From the NCBI GenBank assembly GCA_017303475.1, contig JAFLBO010000004.1, positions 179,196 to 243,195 on the forward strand: 64,000 bases of DNA. Reading direction: 5' to 3'. Below, piece by piece: positions 35,022 through 44,883 of this stretch. The notes under the pieces are model-generated. The model made no database searches. It had not been told where the DNA came from and was given only the letters and a program-made list of their open reading frames with translations. The translations under genes were made by a program, and so were the position numbers. How positions within the stretch are numbered: position 1 is the stretch's first letter; each line of letters begins with the position of its first letter. The DNA is from Chitinophagales bacterium. GTDB lineage: Bacteria > Bacteroidota > Bacteroidia > Chitinophagales > Saprospiraceae.

Positions 35022-35381
35022 CTACCTCCCCCTTACCGCCCAAATAGCAAATGCCAGAAACGGTAATGTAGAAGCAATAACTTTTACATTGCCGCTGAGC
35101 AAACCAGCCAGCAGGATAAACAGCACTAAAATGCCGGGTAATACCAACCCGATGTACACCCATCGGCGATTGGGGCTGGGTTGAAAGGCCTGGTAAACCA
35201 GCACCAGCAGGCCCAGAAAAGGTAGCAGAATCAAGGGGTGCGAAAAGTTGTCGCTGGCGCTGTTACGTTGGCTAAACACCTGGATAGCCGCTTCAAACAG
35301 GAAAGAAGATTGGTTGGCGCCCCATTCCATGTAGCAAAGGAAGAAGGAAACCACCGTTAGCAGCAAGGGTAGTTTTTTCAT
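35022..35381 (-). CDS. Small integral membrane protein of unknown function
   Basis: 119 residues with about four hydrophobic segments (LPLLLTVVSFFLCYM; ILLPFLGLLVLVYQAF; WVYIGLVLPGILVLFILLAGLL; STLPFLAFAIWAV), so it is a multi-spanning inner-membrane protein. No family recognised. A membrane topology and start at ATG 35381 are reasonable, but function cannot be inferred. It lies downstream of corA on the same strand, 145 bases away, with short ACTCAAACACTC words between them. Confidence 0.6.
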   Translation of the reverse strand: MKKLPLLLTVVSFFLCYMEWGANQSSFLFEAAIQVFSQRNSASDNFSHPLILLPFLGLLVLVYQAFQPSPNRRWVYIGLVLPGILVLFILLAGLLSGNVKVIASTLPFLAFAIWAVRGR

Positions 35382-35526
35382 ACAAAAGGATGGATGTGAT
35401 AAATCTGCACCAAACCTATGGCCGCCAGAAACTCACCTGCACCTCTTTTCGACGAAAATTACAATTGTTTCGCCCTCGCCCACTCCCCAACTCAAACACT
35501 CAAAAACTCAAACACTCCCCAACCCG

Positions 35527-36477
35527 TTACAGCATTTTTCTGCGCTGCATTATCCAGTACAGACCGCCCGTGATGAGGCCAGCCATTACCACCGTGAGAT
35601 AGAAGGCCCAGGGGTGTTCCGGAATGCCATTGGGGATGTTCATACCCAAAAAAGAAGAAATGAGGGTTGGTACCATCAGCACTACCGTAATCACCGTGAG
35701 CCGGTGGATTACCTGGTTCAGGTTGTTGGAAATGATGCTGGAATAGGCATCCATAGTGCCGTTCAAGATGTTGGTGTACACATTGGCCATGGAAAGCGCC
35801 TGAGAGTTGTCGATGATGATATCCTCAAACAAATCGCTTAGGTCCTCATCTCCGTTGATATGGAGGAAGTCGGTACGCTTCATTTTCATTTTGAGCAACT
35901 CATTGGCACTCAGTGAGTTTACAAAATACACCAGACTTTTTTCAATAGCCAGCAGTTGCCGCAGTTCGGCATTACGGCTGCTATTCATTAATTCCTTTTC
36001 AATGCGGTTGCGGCGCAGGTTGAGCGTTTTCAGGCAGGAAAGGAAGTGGTAAACGTTTTGTTCCAGAATTTGCAGAACGAAACGTTTTTCATCGGCCGGA
36101 TTGAAATCGCGCACATTATTGGCCAGAAATTTTTCCAGCACAGGCGTTTCAAAAGCCGAGATCGTTACCACATGCTCAATGGTGAGCAAAATACCAATAG
36201 GCACGGTGATGAAATAGGCCTCGTTTTCTGTGGAAGCATTTTTATTCTTGACGGGCGTATTGATCAGTACAAAACGCACATCACCGTCACGCTCATAACG
36301 CGCACGTTCGTCCAGGTCAAGGGAGTCGGTTAGAAATGCCGGGTCGAAATCAAACCGGCGTGCAAAGTCATCCAGCTCGTCAGGAGCAAAGGGAGGGGCC
36401 AGGTGCACCCAGCAACCTGGATCCGGCTCGGTCAGTTCGACCAGGCGACGTTTTTCTCGAATATAATAACGGGTCAC
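35527..36477 (-). CDS. corA: CorA-family magnesium/cobalt transporter
   Basis: 316 residues. The long cytoplasmic domain comes first (about 1-255), with extended helices rich in charged residues. Two transmembrane helices close the protein: VITVVLMVPTLISSFLGM, followed by the GMN signature (GMNIPNG), then FYLTVVMAGLITGGLYW and the basic tail MQRRKML. The GMN loop forms the ion selectivity filter of the pentameric channel. Substrate (Mg, Co or Ni) cannot be settled from sequence. A -7 box lies about 46 bases upstream. Confidence 0.93.
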   Translation of the reverse strand: MTRYYIREKRRLVELTEPDPGCWVHLAPPFAPDELDDFARRFDFDPAFLTDSLDLDERARYERDGDVRFVLINTPVKNKNASTENEAYFITVPIGILLTIEHVVTISAFETPVLEKFLANNVRDFNPADEKRFVLQILEQNVYHFLSCLKTLNLRRNRIEKELMNSSRNAELRQLLAIEKSLVYFVNSLSANELLKMKMKRTDFLHINGDEDLSDLFEDIIIDNSQALSMANVYTNILNGTMDAYSSIISNNLNQVIHRLTVITVVLMVPTLISSFLGMNIPNGIPEHPWAFYLTVVMAGLITGGLYWIMQRRKML

Positions 36478-36522
36478 TGTCCATCGAGCAGGTTATTGGT
36501 GAGCAAATCAGGAATAGCGGCA

Positions 36523-36530
36523 CAAATTTA
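36523..36530 (-). promoter_or_regulatory. -7 box of the corA promoter (TAAATTTG)
   Basis: On the minus strand it reads TAAATTTG followed by TGCCG, matching TAnnTTTG, about 46 bases before the corA ATG. No convincing -33 element. Confidence 0.5.
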
Positions 36531-37097
36531 CGGCAAGCAATTGAGCGTGCGGCGCGAAAACGATTTTTGGCGAAAAAAATTTCTCACTCAAAAAATTTTA
36601 TTCGGAATTGGGGTTACGAACAGGTTTTTGTCGGAATAAATATGAGTAACCAGCCTGATCAGCCCTTCATTCTTGTTAAATCATCAATTTTGACTTCAAA
36701 ATTTTAACAGGATGAGAAAAAGCCCAAAATAAACTTCATATCATTGCACTTGATTTCACCCGACTAGCAATAGAAACTGCCGCCGAACCGATTTAACAAC
36801 ACTATCAGCACAGCAAGCACACTCATTTACAGAAGCGAACACTATTCCTAACGCTCCCCCTCCCCCCCGGTTTAGCCGGACAGGTGTACAGCGCTTCCAT
36901 TTTTTTCTGCCTAAATATTTATTTTGCTTGCCTATTATGCGCTTTTGTGCGCAGATACTTTATTTCAAACATTATGCGGTTTGGTATGCAGCGTTTTGGC
37001 GCTGAGTTGAATCTGGCTTGCCAGATTTGGGTAATTGTGTATTTGAGGGAATTTTCTTTGACCATAAACAATTGTCACGCAATCAAACCTTTCTATT
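36531..37097. other. Gap between divergent corA and the giant adhesin gene
   Basis: About 570 bases, AT-rich in the left half. I see no gene, repeat family or RNA structure here. It presumably holds the promoter of the adhesin gene, but no TAnnTTTG box stands out close to the start codon. Confidence 0.5.
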
Positions 37098-40000
37098 ATG
37101 AGCCTTACTACACCCCGCACCTTGTTATGCCTTTGGTGGGCGGCGGTTTCCAGCCTTCCACTTCTGGCTCAACAATCTAATCCAACCCTGGACGCGCTGA
37201 AAAAGCGCCATGTAATCACGGCTGAATCAGCCCAGCAAGTACTGGTGTTCGATCACCTGATTCCAAACGAAACCTACGGACTGCTCGTGCCTGGCGGCGA
37301 ACCCTGCCTGGCTCAATGTATGCCCGAGATTTCCGTGCTGACGCCCAACACACAGGTGCTGAGCTACAACCCTACCACTCACCTGCTGAAATTTGTGGCC
37401 AATGCAACAGCCATGGAATTTCGCCTGGATTATCCCTGTACCTGGGATCCTGCCAACCCGCCCCGACACTACGTGAGCATTATGCGCGTGGGCGAGAAGA
37501 AAAAAGGCCCCATCCCTGGTCTGCCGGAAGCGGTACTGGATGTAGCAGGAGGCAGCGCCGATGACCTGGTTAGAGAAGTGTTTATTGGTGGCAACTGCTT
37601 CGACGTGTCTGGTGTAACCTACACTGGTCAGGGCGACCAGATTGGGGAGTTCTCCAACGGTTTGACCAATATTGGTTTTGCCAACGGGGTAATCATGGCC
37701 ACCGGTGGCATTAGTGTAGCACCTGGCCCCAACGATTCCGATGGCGCCAGCGCCGGTCACGGTATTGCAACACCCGACCCGGATTTGCAGAATCTCTCCT
37801 CTGGTGCGCTGTTCGATATGGCTAATATCGAGTTCGATTTTACTCCAACTCAGTCGCCGCTCACCTTTGAATACGTATTTGCTTCAGAAGAATATTGCGA
37901 ATATGTGAATACAGCGTTCAACGATGTATTCGGCTTTTTCATTTCAGGTCCGGGCATTCCAGGTACTCAAAACCTGGCAGTGGTGCCTATGTCCAATACT
38001 CCCATTACCATCAATACCATCAACCACATTACCAACTCCGGGTATTATGTACACAATACCCCGGCATCCGGTAACAACTGTGGTAGCATCCCGCCAGCCA
38101 ACGGCCCGGCAGTACAGGAAGTTCAGTATGATGGATTTACCCGTAAAATGGTGGCTGTGGCAACAGTTATACCCTGTTCTACCTACCATATCAAGTTGAA
38201 AATTGCCGACGTAGGCGATGGTGTATGGGATTCTGCCGTATTCCTCAAAGCCGGCTCTTTTGATGGCGGTGGTAATGCCTCTATTGATTGGCTGGTAAAT
38301 GGCGAACCTGATGTGGATGTAGTTACAGAAGGCTGCGGAACCGTGGAATTGCTGATAGACCGCGTAGGTTCAAACCCTGCCCTGCCCTTGCCGGTTTCAT
38401 TTACCATTACCGGTACCGCCATTAATGGTGCAGATTATGGACCTATCGTAGGTACCTATGTCATTCCAGCCGGTGAAGACCAGGTTATTGTTCCGGTAAC
38501 CATCGTGAACGATCTGATACCTGAAGGTGCTGAAACGGTTATTCTGACCCTGAACAACCCTTGCTCCTGCCTCAACCCTCAGGAAATTCTGACCATTCTG
38601 GATTACGATCCAATGGTTCCTGTTCCAGATACCGTGTCTATCTGCGGTCCTGGCGTGGCCACTGTGGGTGTAAACGTGGAAGGCGGTGTGGCGCCATACT
38701 CCTATCAGTGGAGCACAGGCGGTACCGATCCAACCATCACACCTTTTGTAGGATCTCCTACCACATACACGGTGACGATCACTGATGCCTGCGGCAAAAC
38801 CAGCACGGCACGCGCACGGGTAAATATCAACCAGCCGCCAGTAGCGCTGTTGTTGGGCCCTGGTCCGCAAATTTGCCCCGGACAAACGGCCATTCTAAAC
38901 ATCAACTTCACCGGTGTAGGGCCCTTCGATGTAACCTATAACTTCAACGGAAATGCCCAAAGTCCGCTAACAGGCATAGTAGATGATCCGTATGCCTGGG
39001 AAGTCACGGAAGCCGGATCCTATCAGATAACCGGGGTGGTAGACGGGAATGGGTGTCCGGGTACGGGTAACGGGACAGTGATAGTCACGCCCTCCACCCT
39101 GGATCTAACCGGGGTGCCCACCAATGTGCCCTGCGCCGGATCGCCTACGGGTAGTATCAATACCACGGTGGCAGGCGGACAGGGGCCTTACAATTATGTC
39201 TGGACAGGCCCGGCGCCAGTTAATAACGTAGCCGACCCTACCGGACTGATACCCGGGAACTACACCGTGACGGTAACAGACGGATTTGGGTGCACGGATA
39301 CCCAGACTTTCCCGATTTTCTCCCCGCCGGCCATTACGCCAAACGTATTGTCCGTTCAGGGTGTCAATTGCTACCTGCCCAATGGAGGTACCATTGATTT
39401 GGGCGTTGCAGGAGGTACTCCGGGCTATAACTATCTGTGGACCAACGCTTCAACAGCGCAGGACCCACAAAACCTCATGGCGGGTACATATACTGTAACG
39501 ATTACCGACAATAACGGCTGTACCAAAACGGCCAGCGCAACAGTGCCTGGTGATTTTGCCGCACCAACAGCAGTTACGTCGCCGCCCAATATCCTCACCT
39601 GCAGCGCACCTACAGTTACGCTCGATGGCACGGGGTCCAGCAGCGGGGTGAACTTTAACTACAATTGGGTAGGCAGTCCCGGCAACGTGGTTTCCGGTGG
39701 AAATACGCTGAATCCGGTGGTTAATCAGGCCGGTACGTATATCCTCACGGTTCAAAACTCTGTGAATGGCTGTACCGCCACAGCTACCTCTACCGTTACA
39801 GCCAATAATACGCCTCCAACGGCATTGGCTGGCCCCGATAATACCCTCACCTGCGCGATCACCAACGTTACGCTGGATGGTAGCGGCTCCAGCCAGGGGG
39901 GTAGCTATACCTATCTTTGGACGGCTTCAGGTGGCGGACAAATACTTGGTGGAGAAACTACGTTGGCGCCAATTGTTGGTGCTACAGGCACCTACACACT

Positions 40001-43000
40001 TCAGGTAACCAACAGTCAAAACGGTTGTACCTCTACAGATGTTTCTGTGGTGAACGCCGATCTCACGCCGCCTAATGCCTCGGTGGCCATTCCTTCGCTT
40101 ATTACCTGTACGGTAAGCGAGGTGACTCTGAATGGCAGCGCTTCCGGCCCGGCCGGGGTTACATTCCACTGGGAAACCTCCAATGGCTTTATCGTTTCCG
40201 GACAAAACACTCCGTTGGCAGTGGTGAATGAGGCCGGCGACTATACGCTGGTAGTTACAAGTCCGGGTAACGGCTGCACCAGCGCAGAAACGGTTATTGT
40301 AAACCAAAACTTCTCTGCGCCCATTGCAGTAGCTTCTGCCAGCAACGACATCACCTGTATCACAGCGCAGGCTACATTGAGCGCACTGGCCTCTCAAATG
40401 GCCCCTACCGACCTCTTTGTGTGGTCTACTACGGATGGCCACTTTGTATCCGGAACCAACACACTCACGCCGATGGTGGATGCACCGGGCACTTATTCCA
40501 TCGTGATTACCAACCCTGGAAGTATGTGCAGTTCTCAGGCTTCTATTCTGGTGGATGCCGACAACCTGCCGCCTGCTGCCAATCCGGGTATGCCAACTAC
40601 CCTGACCTGTAACGTGCTGACAGCCCTGCTGGGTGATCCGCTGGCGCCAACAGGTCCGAACCTCACATATTCATGGACGGCATCACCTGGTAATATCGTT
40701 TCCGGGCAGAATACGCCTATGCCTACCGTTAACCAACCAGGCACTTACAACCTGGTGGTGTCTAACTCGGCGAATGGGTGTTCCAATACGGCAGTAATTA
40801 ATATTCCGCAAAACATTACCCCGCCTAATGCCATTGTTGCTCCAGGTGGAGAAATCAATTGCACCTCGCCAACGGTATTGCTCAACGGTACAGCCTCCAG
40901 CACCGGTCCGACCTATTCTTATCAATGGACCTCAGCATCCGGCAACGGTATTGGCGCCGGCGATAATACCCTTACGCCAACCATTATTGCCGCAGGTACT
41001 TATACACTGGTGGTAACCAATGCTGCCAATGGTTGTACCAATTCTGCTTCTACCACCGTAACAGTGAATGCTAATGTACCGGTGGCCGTAGCAGCGCCGC
41101 AAGGTATTCTGACATGTGCGGCAACTGCCATTCCGGTGAACGCAACAGGATCTACCTCCGGCCCAACCATCTCCTACAACTGGGGCACCATGAATGGTGA
41201 AATTCTGGGCGGAAACGGAACGTCTCAAATTCTGGTGGGCGCTCCCGGACAGTACACACTGGTGGTAAGCAATACCGCCAACAACTGCACTTCTTCTACA
41301 ACCATTGATGTAACAGAAAACATTGTGGCCCCTGAAGCAGAAGCTGGTCCTGGCAACACCCTGAACTGCACAGTGCCAAGCATGACCCTGTTTGGCGACA
41401 GCAGTTCCGTTGGTCCGCAATACGGCTACACCTGGTCTGCCATTTCCGGTGGAAACTTTGTTTCAGCAACCAATTTGATTAACCCACAAGTGAATGAATC
41501 CGGCGTGTATCAGTTGGTGGTAACCGATGTAACCAACGGTTGCACCGCTTCTGATACAGTGGAAATACTGGCAGATGACAACGACCCTGTGGTGGCCTTA
41601 TCCAGTCCTCAGGTATTGACTTGTTTGCTTCCGCAGCAGGTAATCCAGTCTGCTGGCTCTTCTACCGGCGCCAACTTTACTTATCAGTGGGCTGGTCCGG
41701 GATTGGTGTCTAGTCCGACGGATGTAAATGCCACCATCAACATGCCGGGCAATTACTCTCTGGTTGTTACCAATACCGACAACGGTTGTACCACGGAACA
41801 AACCGTACAGGTAACTCAGGATATCCAGCCGCCGCTGGCAGATGCCGGCCCGGATGTGTTGCTCAACTGCTATAACCCTCAAAGTGTAATTGGTGGTCCG
41901 AATAACTCTGTTGGACCCAATTTCAGCTATTTCTGGGTAGATCCGGGTGGTATTATCAATGGCGGCAACAGCTTGCTGAACCCAACGGTTGCGGGTGGCG
42001 GCGTGTACACCATTATTGTGACCAACCAGGCCAACGGCTGTACCAGCACTGATCCAATGCTGGTAACCACTGATTTCGAGGCGCCACAAGCCAACGGTGG
42101 ACCAACCTTCCAGCTGACTTGTACGCAGGCCACCTACACCCTTCAGGCAGTAGCTCCAATTGGGCCAAACTATACGTACGAATGGACCACCATTGGCGGT
42201 AATTTTGTGTCGGCCACAAACATCCTGAACCCAACGGTGAACGGCGCAGGAGAATACTTCCTGCTGGTAACCAATACTACTAACGGTTGTACTTCATCTC
42301 CAACCGTGCAAATCACACAGGCTGCCGACTTCCCGATTGCTACAGCAGGTACGCCACAGCAACTTACCTGCGCTGTTACGCAGGTCACTTTGAATGGTAC
42401 TGGTTCCAACAACGGTGTAGGTTATGGCATTACATGGAGTACCCAAAATGGTAATATTGTGAGCGGAGGCAACACCCTGAATCCGGTTATTGATGCTCCG
42501 GGTACTTACGTTATTACCGTACAAAACCTGGTAAACCTCTGCCAATCCAACAGTAGTGTAATCATCAGTCAGGACATCACCCCGCCTCCTATAAATGCGG
42601 GTCCGCAACAAACAATCACCTGCGATGTGTTAAGCCTCAACCTGCAGGGCAGCAACGCCGCACAGGGGCAGTTTACCTACAACTGGCTTACGCCTGACGG
42701 GAACATTGTAAGTGGCGCCAATACACTGACACCGCTGATCAATGCCGTGGGGTACTACGAACTGGAAGCCACCAATATTCAAACCGGCTGTACCAATGTG
42801 GTAAGCGTGGATGTGGTTGCCAATCAGGTGCCACCTGTATCGGCCATTGATACGCCGGATTTGCTGACTTGCACCGTTAATCAGGTTACTTTGGATGCAG
42901 GGGCCAGCAGCACAGGGAATATGACTTATACCTGGAGCACTGCTGGTGGTAACATCCTGGATCAAAGCAATCCGCTGGCCATTGTAGTAAACGAGCCGGC

Positions 43001-44639
43001 GCCATATACCCTCACCATTGAGGATAATGTAAATGGTTGTACCAGTTCTGTTACGGTGAACGTGCCTGAAGATGTGCAGCCTCCGGTGGCAGCGGCCGGT
43101 ACGGATGGCGTGCTTACCTGCGCGGTTACCTCCCTGATTTTGGATGGCACCGGATCAAGCGCCAACGGCAACTATTTCTACCAATGGACTACCCCGAACG
43201 GGACCATTCTGGTAGGCGCCAATGGCCTTACTCCAACCATTTCTACAGGCGGATCTTATGATCTTTTAGTGACCAATAACGACAACGGTTGCACTTCTAC
43301 AGACCAGGTGGTGGTTACTACCAATACCACGCCCCCAACAGTGGCCATTGCCACTCCGGGCGTACTGGGCTGCCTGCAACTTTCCGTGGTGCTCAATGGC
43401 GCGGCTTCGTCCAGCGGTCCTAATTTCCAGTATGAATGGACAACACAAGACGGTAACTTCCTGGGCGGAGTGAATACCAACACCGCTACGGTAAACAGCG
43501 CGGGTACCTACACCCTGAACTTGCTCAATACCGTAAACGGCTGTACTGCTTCACAGAATGTACAGGTGAGCGATAACACCGTGCTGCCTTTGGCAGAAGC
43601 CGGACCGCCGTTCACCCTCACCTGCGATGTGACGCAAACCACCCTGCAAGGTTCCGGATCGAGTGGCTCTGTTTACAGCTATGCCTGGACTACCCAGGGA
43701 GGTAATATTGTATCCGGCGCCAATTCAACATCTCCGGTGGTTAATGAACCGGGTGTATATGCGCTCACGGTAACCAATACCAGCTCGGGTTGTACCCAAA
43801 CTGATAATGTGGAAATTTTTGTGGAAACCAATGTGCCCACAGATTTTGACTTCGAGGTAAAACGTCCAACCTGTAAGGACAACGACGGTGAAATCTCCTT
43901 CGGACTCGTACAAGGCGGTTTCGAGCCATACACTTACTCCATCAATGGCGGTCAAACCTACTCTTCTACCCTGGATTTCGCCAATATTGCGCCAGGAACG
44001 TACAGTTTGTTGATCCAGGATGCCAATGGTTGTGAGTTTGAGCAACCTTTGGTGATCCCACAGGCCCCCGATCCAACCATTACCACAGCGCCGCAATTTG
44101 AAATTCAATTGGGAGATGAACAACAATTGAATGCACAGCTGGCGCCAGGATACCCGCTTGCACTGGTGGAAAGTATTACCTGGACTCCACAGGACGGACT
44201 CACTTTCGAAAGCAACAGCATTCCGGATATGCTTACTCCGGTGGCCATGCCGCTGAAAACAACAGAGTACACCGTTACCATTGTAAGCACTGATGGCTGT
44301 CAGGCCACCGACCGTGTGCTGATCCGGGTAGACAACCGTCCACATATTTACATCCCGAACGCCTTCTCTCCATGGAAGGAAGACGGAGAAAACGATGTGT
44401 TCATGATTTTTGCCGACGGCGATCAGATTGATAAAGTGGATAACTTCCAGGTCTTTGACCGCTGGGGCGATATGGTGTTCTTCGATGAAAACTTCCAGCC
44501 TAATGATCCTTCACATGGATGGGATGGTCGCCACAAAGGAGAACTTATGGTGCCGGCAGTATTTGTGTACTACGCAGAAATTCGCCTCATTGATGGCCGC
44601 GTATTGCTGTATAAAGGCGATGTAACGCTGGTGAGGTAA
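37098..44639 (+). CDS. Giant T9SS-secreted adhesin: choice-of-anchor L domain, 17 tandem Ig/PKD-like repeats, type B sorting domain
   Basis: 2513 residues. The signal peptide is residues 1-24. A choice-of-anchor L domain lies at about 150-400 (VIMATGGISVAPGPN, FEYVFASEEYCEYV). A Calx-beta-like segment follows at about 400-500 (GADYGPIVGTYVIPAGEDQ). Several SprB/PKD-like repeats then run to about 815. Seventeen repeats of about 84 residues span about 820-2245, each opening like PPTALAGPDNTLTC, then a Tyr-x-Trp strand and NGCTS near the end. The C-terminus (about 2414-2513) is the gliding-motility-associated domain (IYIPNAFSP, VFDRWGDMVF, GWDGRHKGE), the type B sorting signal. It is probably an exposed adhesin or polymer-binding filament. 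A PorP partner is not adjacent. Confidence 0.92.
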   Translation: MSLTTPRTLLCLWWAAVSSLPLLAQQSNPTLDALKKRHVITAESAQQVLVFDHLIPNETYGLLVPGGEPCLAQCMPEISVLTPNTQVLSYNPTTHLLKFVANATAMEFRLDYPCTWDPANPPRHYVSIMRVGEKKKGPIPGLPEAVLDVAGGSADDLVREVFIGGNCFDVSGVTYTGQGDQIGEFSNGLTNIGFANGVIMATGGISVAPGPNDSDGASAGHGIATPDPDLQNLSSGALFDMANIEFDFTPTQSPLTFEYVFASEEYCEYVNTAFNDVFGFFISGPGIPGTQNLAVVPMSNTPITINTINHITNSGYYVHNTPASGNNCGSIPPANGPAVQEVQYDGFTRKMVAVATVIPCSTYHIKLKIADVGDGVWDSAVFLKAGSFDGGGNASIDWLVNGEPDVDVVTEGCGTVELLIDRVGSNPALPLPVSFTITGTAINGADYGPIVGTYVIPAGEDQVIVPVTIVNDLIPEGAETVILTLNNPCSCLNPQEILTILDYDPMVPVPDTVSICGPGVATVGVNVEGGVAPYSYQWSTGGTDPTITPFVGSPTTYTVTITDACGKTSTARARVNINQPPVALLLGPGPQICPGQTAILNINFTGVGPFDVTYNFNGNAQSPLTGIVDDPYAWEVTEAGSYQITGVVDGNGCPGTGNGTVIVTPSTLDLTGVPTNVPCAGSPTGSINTTVAGGQGPYNYVWTGPAPVNNVADPTGLIPGNYTVTVTDGFGCTDTQTFPIFSPPAITPNVLSVQGVNCYLPNGGTIDLGVAGGTPGYNYLWTNASTAQDPQNLMAGTYTVTITDNNGCTKTASATVPGDFAAPTAVTSPPNILTCSAPTVTLDGTGSSSGVNFNYNWVGSPGNVVSGGNTLNPVVNQAGTYILTVQNSVNGCTATATSTVTANNTPPTALAGPDNTLTCAITNVTLDGSGSSQGGSYTYLWTASGGGQILGGETTLAPIVGATGTYTLQVTNSQNGCTSTDVSVVNADLTPPNASVAIPSLITCTVSEVTLNGSASGPAGVTFHWETSNGFIVSGQNTPLAVVNEAGDYTLVVTSPGNGCTSAETVIVNQNFSAPIAVASASNDITCITAQATLSALASQMAPTDLFVWSTTDGHFVSGTNTLTPMVDAPGTYSIVITNPGSMCSSQASILVDADNLPPAANPGMPTTLTCNVLTALLGDPLAPTGPNLTYSWTASPGNIVSGQNTPMPTVNQPGTYNLVVSNSANGCSNTAVINIPQNITPPNAIVAPGGEINCTSPTVLLNGTASSTGPTYSYQWTSASGNGIGAGDNTLTPTIIAAGTYTLVVTNAANGCTNSASTTVTVNANVPVAVAAPQGILTCAATAIPVNATGSTSGPTISYNWGTMNGEILGGNGTSQILVGAPGQYTLVVSNTANNCTSSTTIDVTENIVAPEAEAGPGNTLNCTVPSMTLFGDSSSVGPQYGYTWSAISGGNFVSATNLINPQVNESGVYQLVVTDVTNGCTASDTVEILADDNDPVVALSSPQVLTCLLPQQVIQSAGSSTGANFTYQWAGPGLVSSPTDVNATINMPGNYSLVVTNTDNGCTTEQTVQVTQDIQPPLADAGPDVLLNCYNPQSVIGGPNNSVGPNFSYFWVDPGGIINGGNSLLNPTVAGGGVYTIIVTNQANGCTSTDPMLVTTDFEAPQANGGPTFQLTCTQATYTLQAVAPIGPNYTYEWTTIGGNFVSATNILNPTVNGAGEYFLLVTNTTNGCTSSPTVQITQAADFPIATAGTPQQLTCAVTQVTLNGTGSNNGVGYGITWSTQNGNIVSGGNTLNPVIDAPGTYVITVQNLVNLCQSNSSVIISQDITPPPINAGPQQTITCDVLSLNLQGSNAAQGQFTYNWLTPDGNIVSGANTLTPLINAVGYYELEATNIQTGCTNVVSVDVVANQVPPVSAIDTPDLLTCTVNQVTLDAGASSTGNMTYTWSTAGGNILDQSNPLAIVVNEPAPYTLTIEDNVNGCTSSVTVNVPEDVQPPVAAAGTDGVLTCAVTSLILDGTGSSANGNYFYQWTTPNGTILVGANGLTPTISTGGSYDLLVTNNDNGCTSTDQVVVTTNTTPPTVAIATPGVLGCLQLSVVLNGAASSSGPNFQYEWTTQDGNFLGGVNTNTATVNSAGTYTLNLLNTVNGCTASQNVQVSDNTVLPLAEAGPPFTLTCDVTQTTLQGSGSSGSVYSYAWTTQGGNIVSGANSTSPVVNEPGVYALTVTNTSSGCTQTDNVEIFVETNVPTDFDFEVKRPTCKDNDGEISFGLVQGGFEPYTYSINGGQTYSSTLDFANIAPGTYSLLIQDANGCEFEQPLVIPQAPDPTITTAPQFEIQLGDEQQLNAQLAPGYPLALVESITWTPQDGLTFESNSIPDMLTPVAMPLKTTEYTVTIVSTDGCQATDRVLIRVDNRPHIYIPNAFSPWKEDGENDVFMIFADGDQIDKVDNFQVFDRWGDMVFFDENFQPNDPSHGWDGRHKGELMVPAVFVYYAEIRLIDGRVLLYKGDVTLVR

Positions 44640-44736
44640 GTGTTTGAGTTTTTGAGTGTTTAAGTGTGTGAGTTGGTGTTCGGTTGGGCTTATCGTGAAG
44701 AGATACCACTAAGGCACTTGAGGCACTAAGAATAAT

Positions 44737-44778
44737 GTTCGGCTGGAGGGCTCAGGCTCTCTGGCCGAACGTTTTTTT
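44737..44778 (+). terminator. Rho-independent terminator after the giant adhesin gene
   Basis: GTTCGGCTGGAG pairs with CTCTGGCCGAAC (12 pairs, two G-T), followed by seven T residues. It lies 97 bases after the stop; the intervening DNA is made of GTTTGAGT and CACTAAGGCAC words. Confidence 0.8.
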
Positions 44779-44787
44779 AGTGGAGCG

Positions 44788-44856
44788 TTCACCGCGAAGT
44801 ACGCAAAGACCGCGAAGTAATACCACTTTTGCGGTCTTTGCGTACTTCGCGGTGAA
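44788..44856. repeat. 26-bp perfect inverted repeat before purK
   Basis: The arm 44788-44813 (starting TTCACCGCGAAGTACGCAAA) is the exact complement of 44831-44856, around a 17-base loop. Similar words recur at 31170-31200, 58614-58725 and elsewhere. It sits directly upstream of the purK promoter box. Confidence 0.95.
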
Positions 44857-44871
44857 ACCTCTCACTTTTCA

Positions 44872-44879
44872 TACCTTTG
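44872..44879 (+). promoter_or_regulatory. -7 box touching the purK start codon (TACCTTTG, then CCGC, then ATG)
   Basis: A perfect TAnnTTTG match ends four bases before the purK ATG. If used, transcription would begin at or next to the start codon, giving a leaderless message. No good -33 match. Confidence 0.55.
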
Positions 44880-44883
44880 CCGC

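Noticed and set aside
36531..37097. A small gene or RNA in the gap upstream of the giant adhesin
   Set aside because: Frames here are short, lack signals and run into known genes; no tRNA-like or terminator structure is visible.
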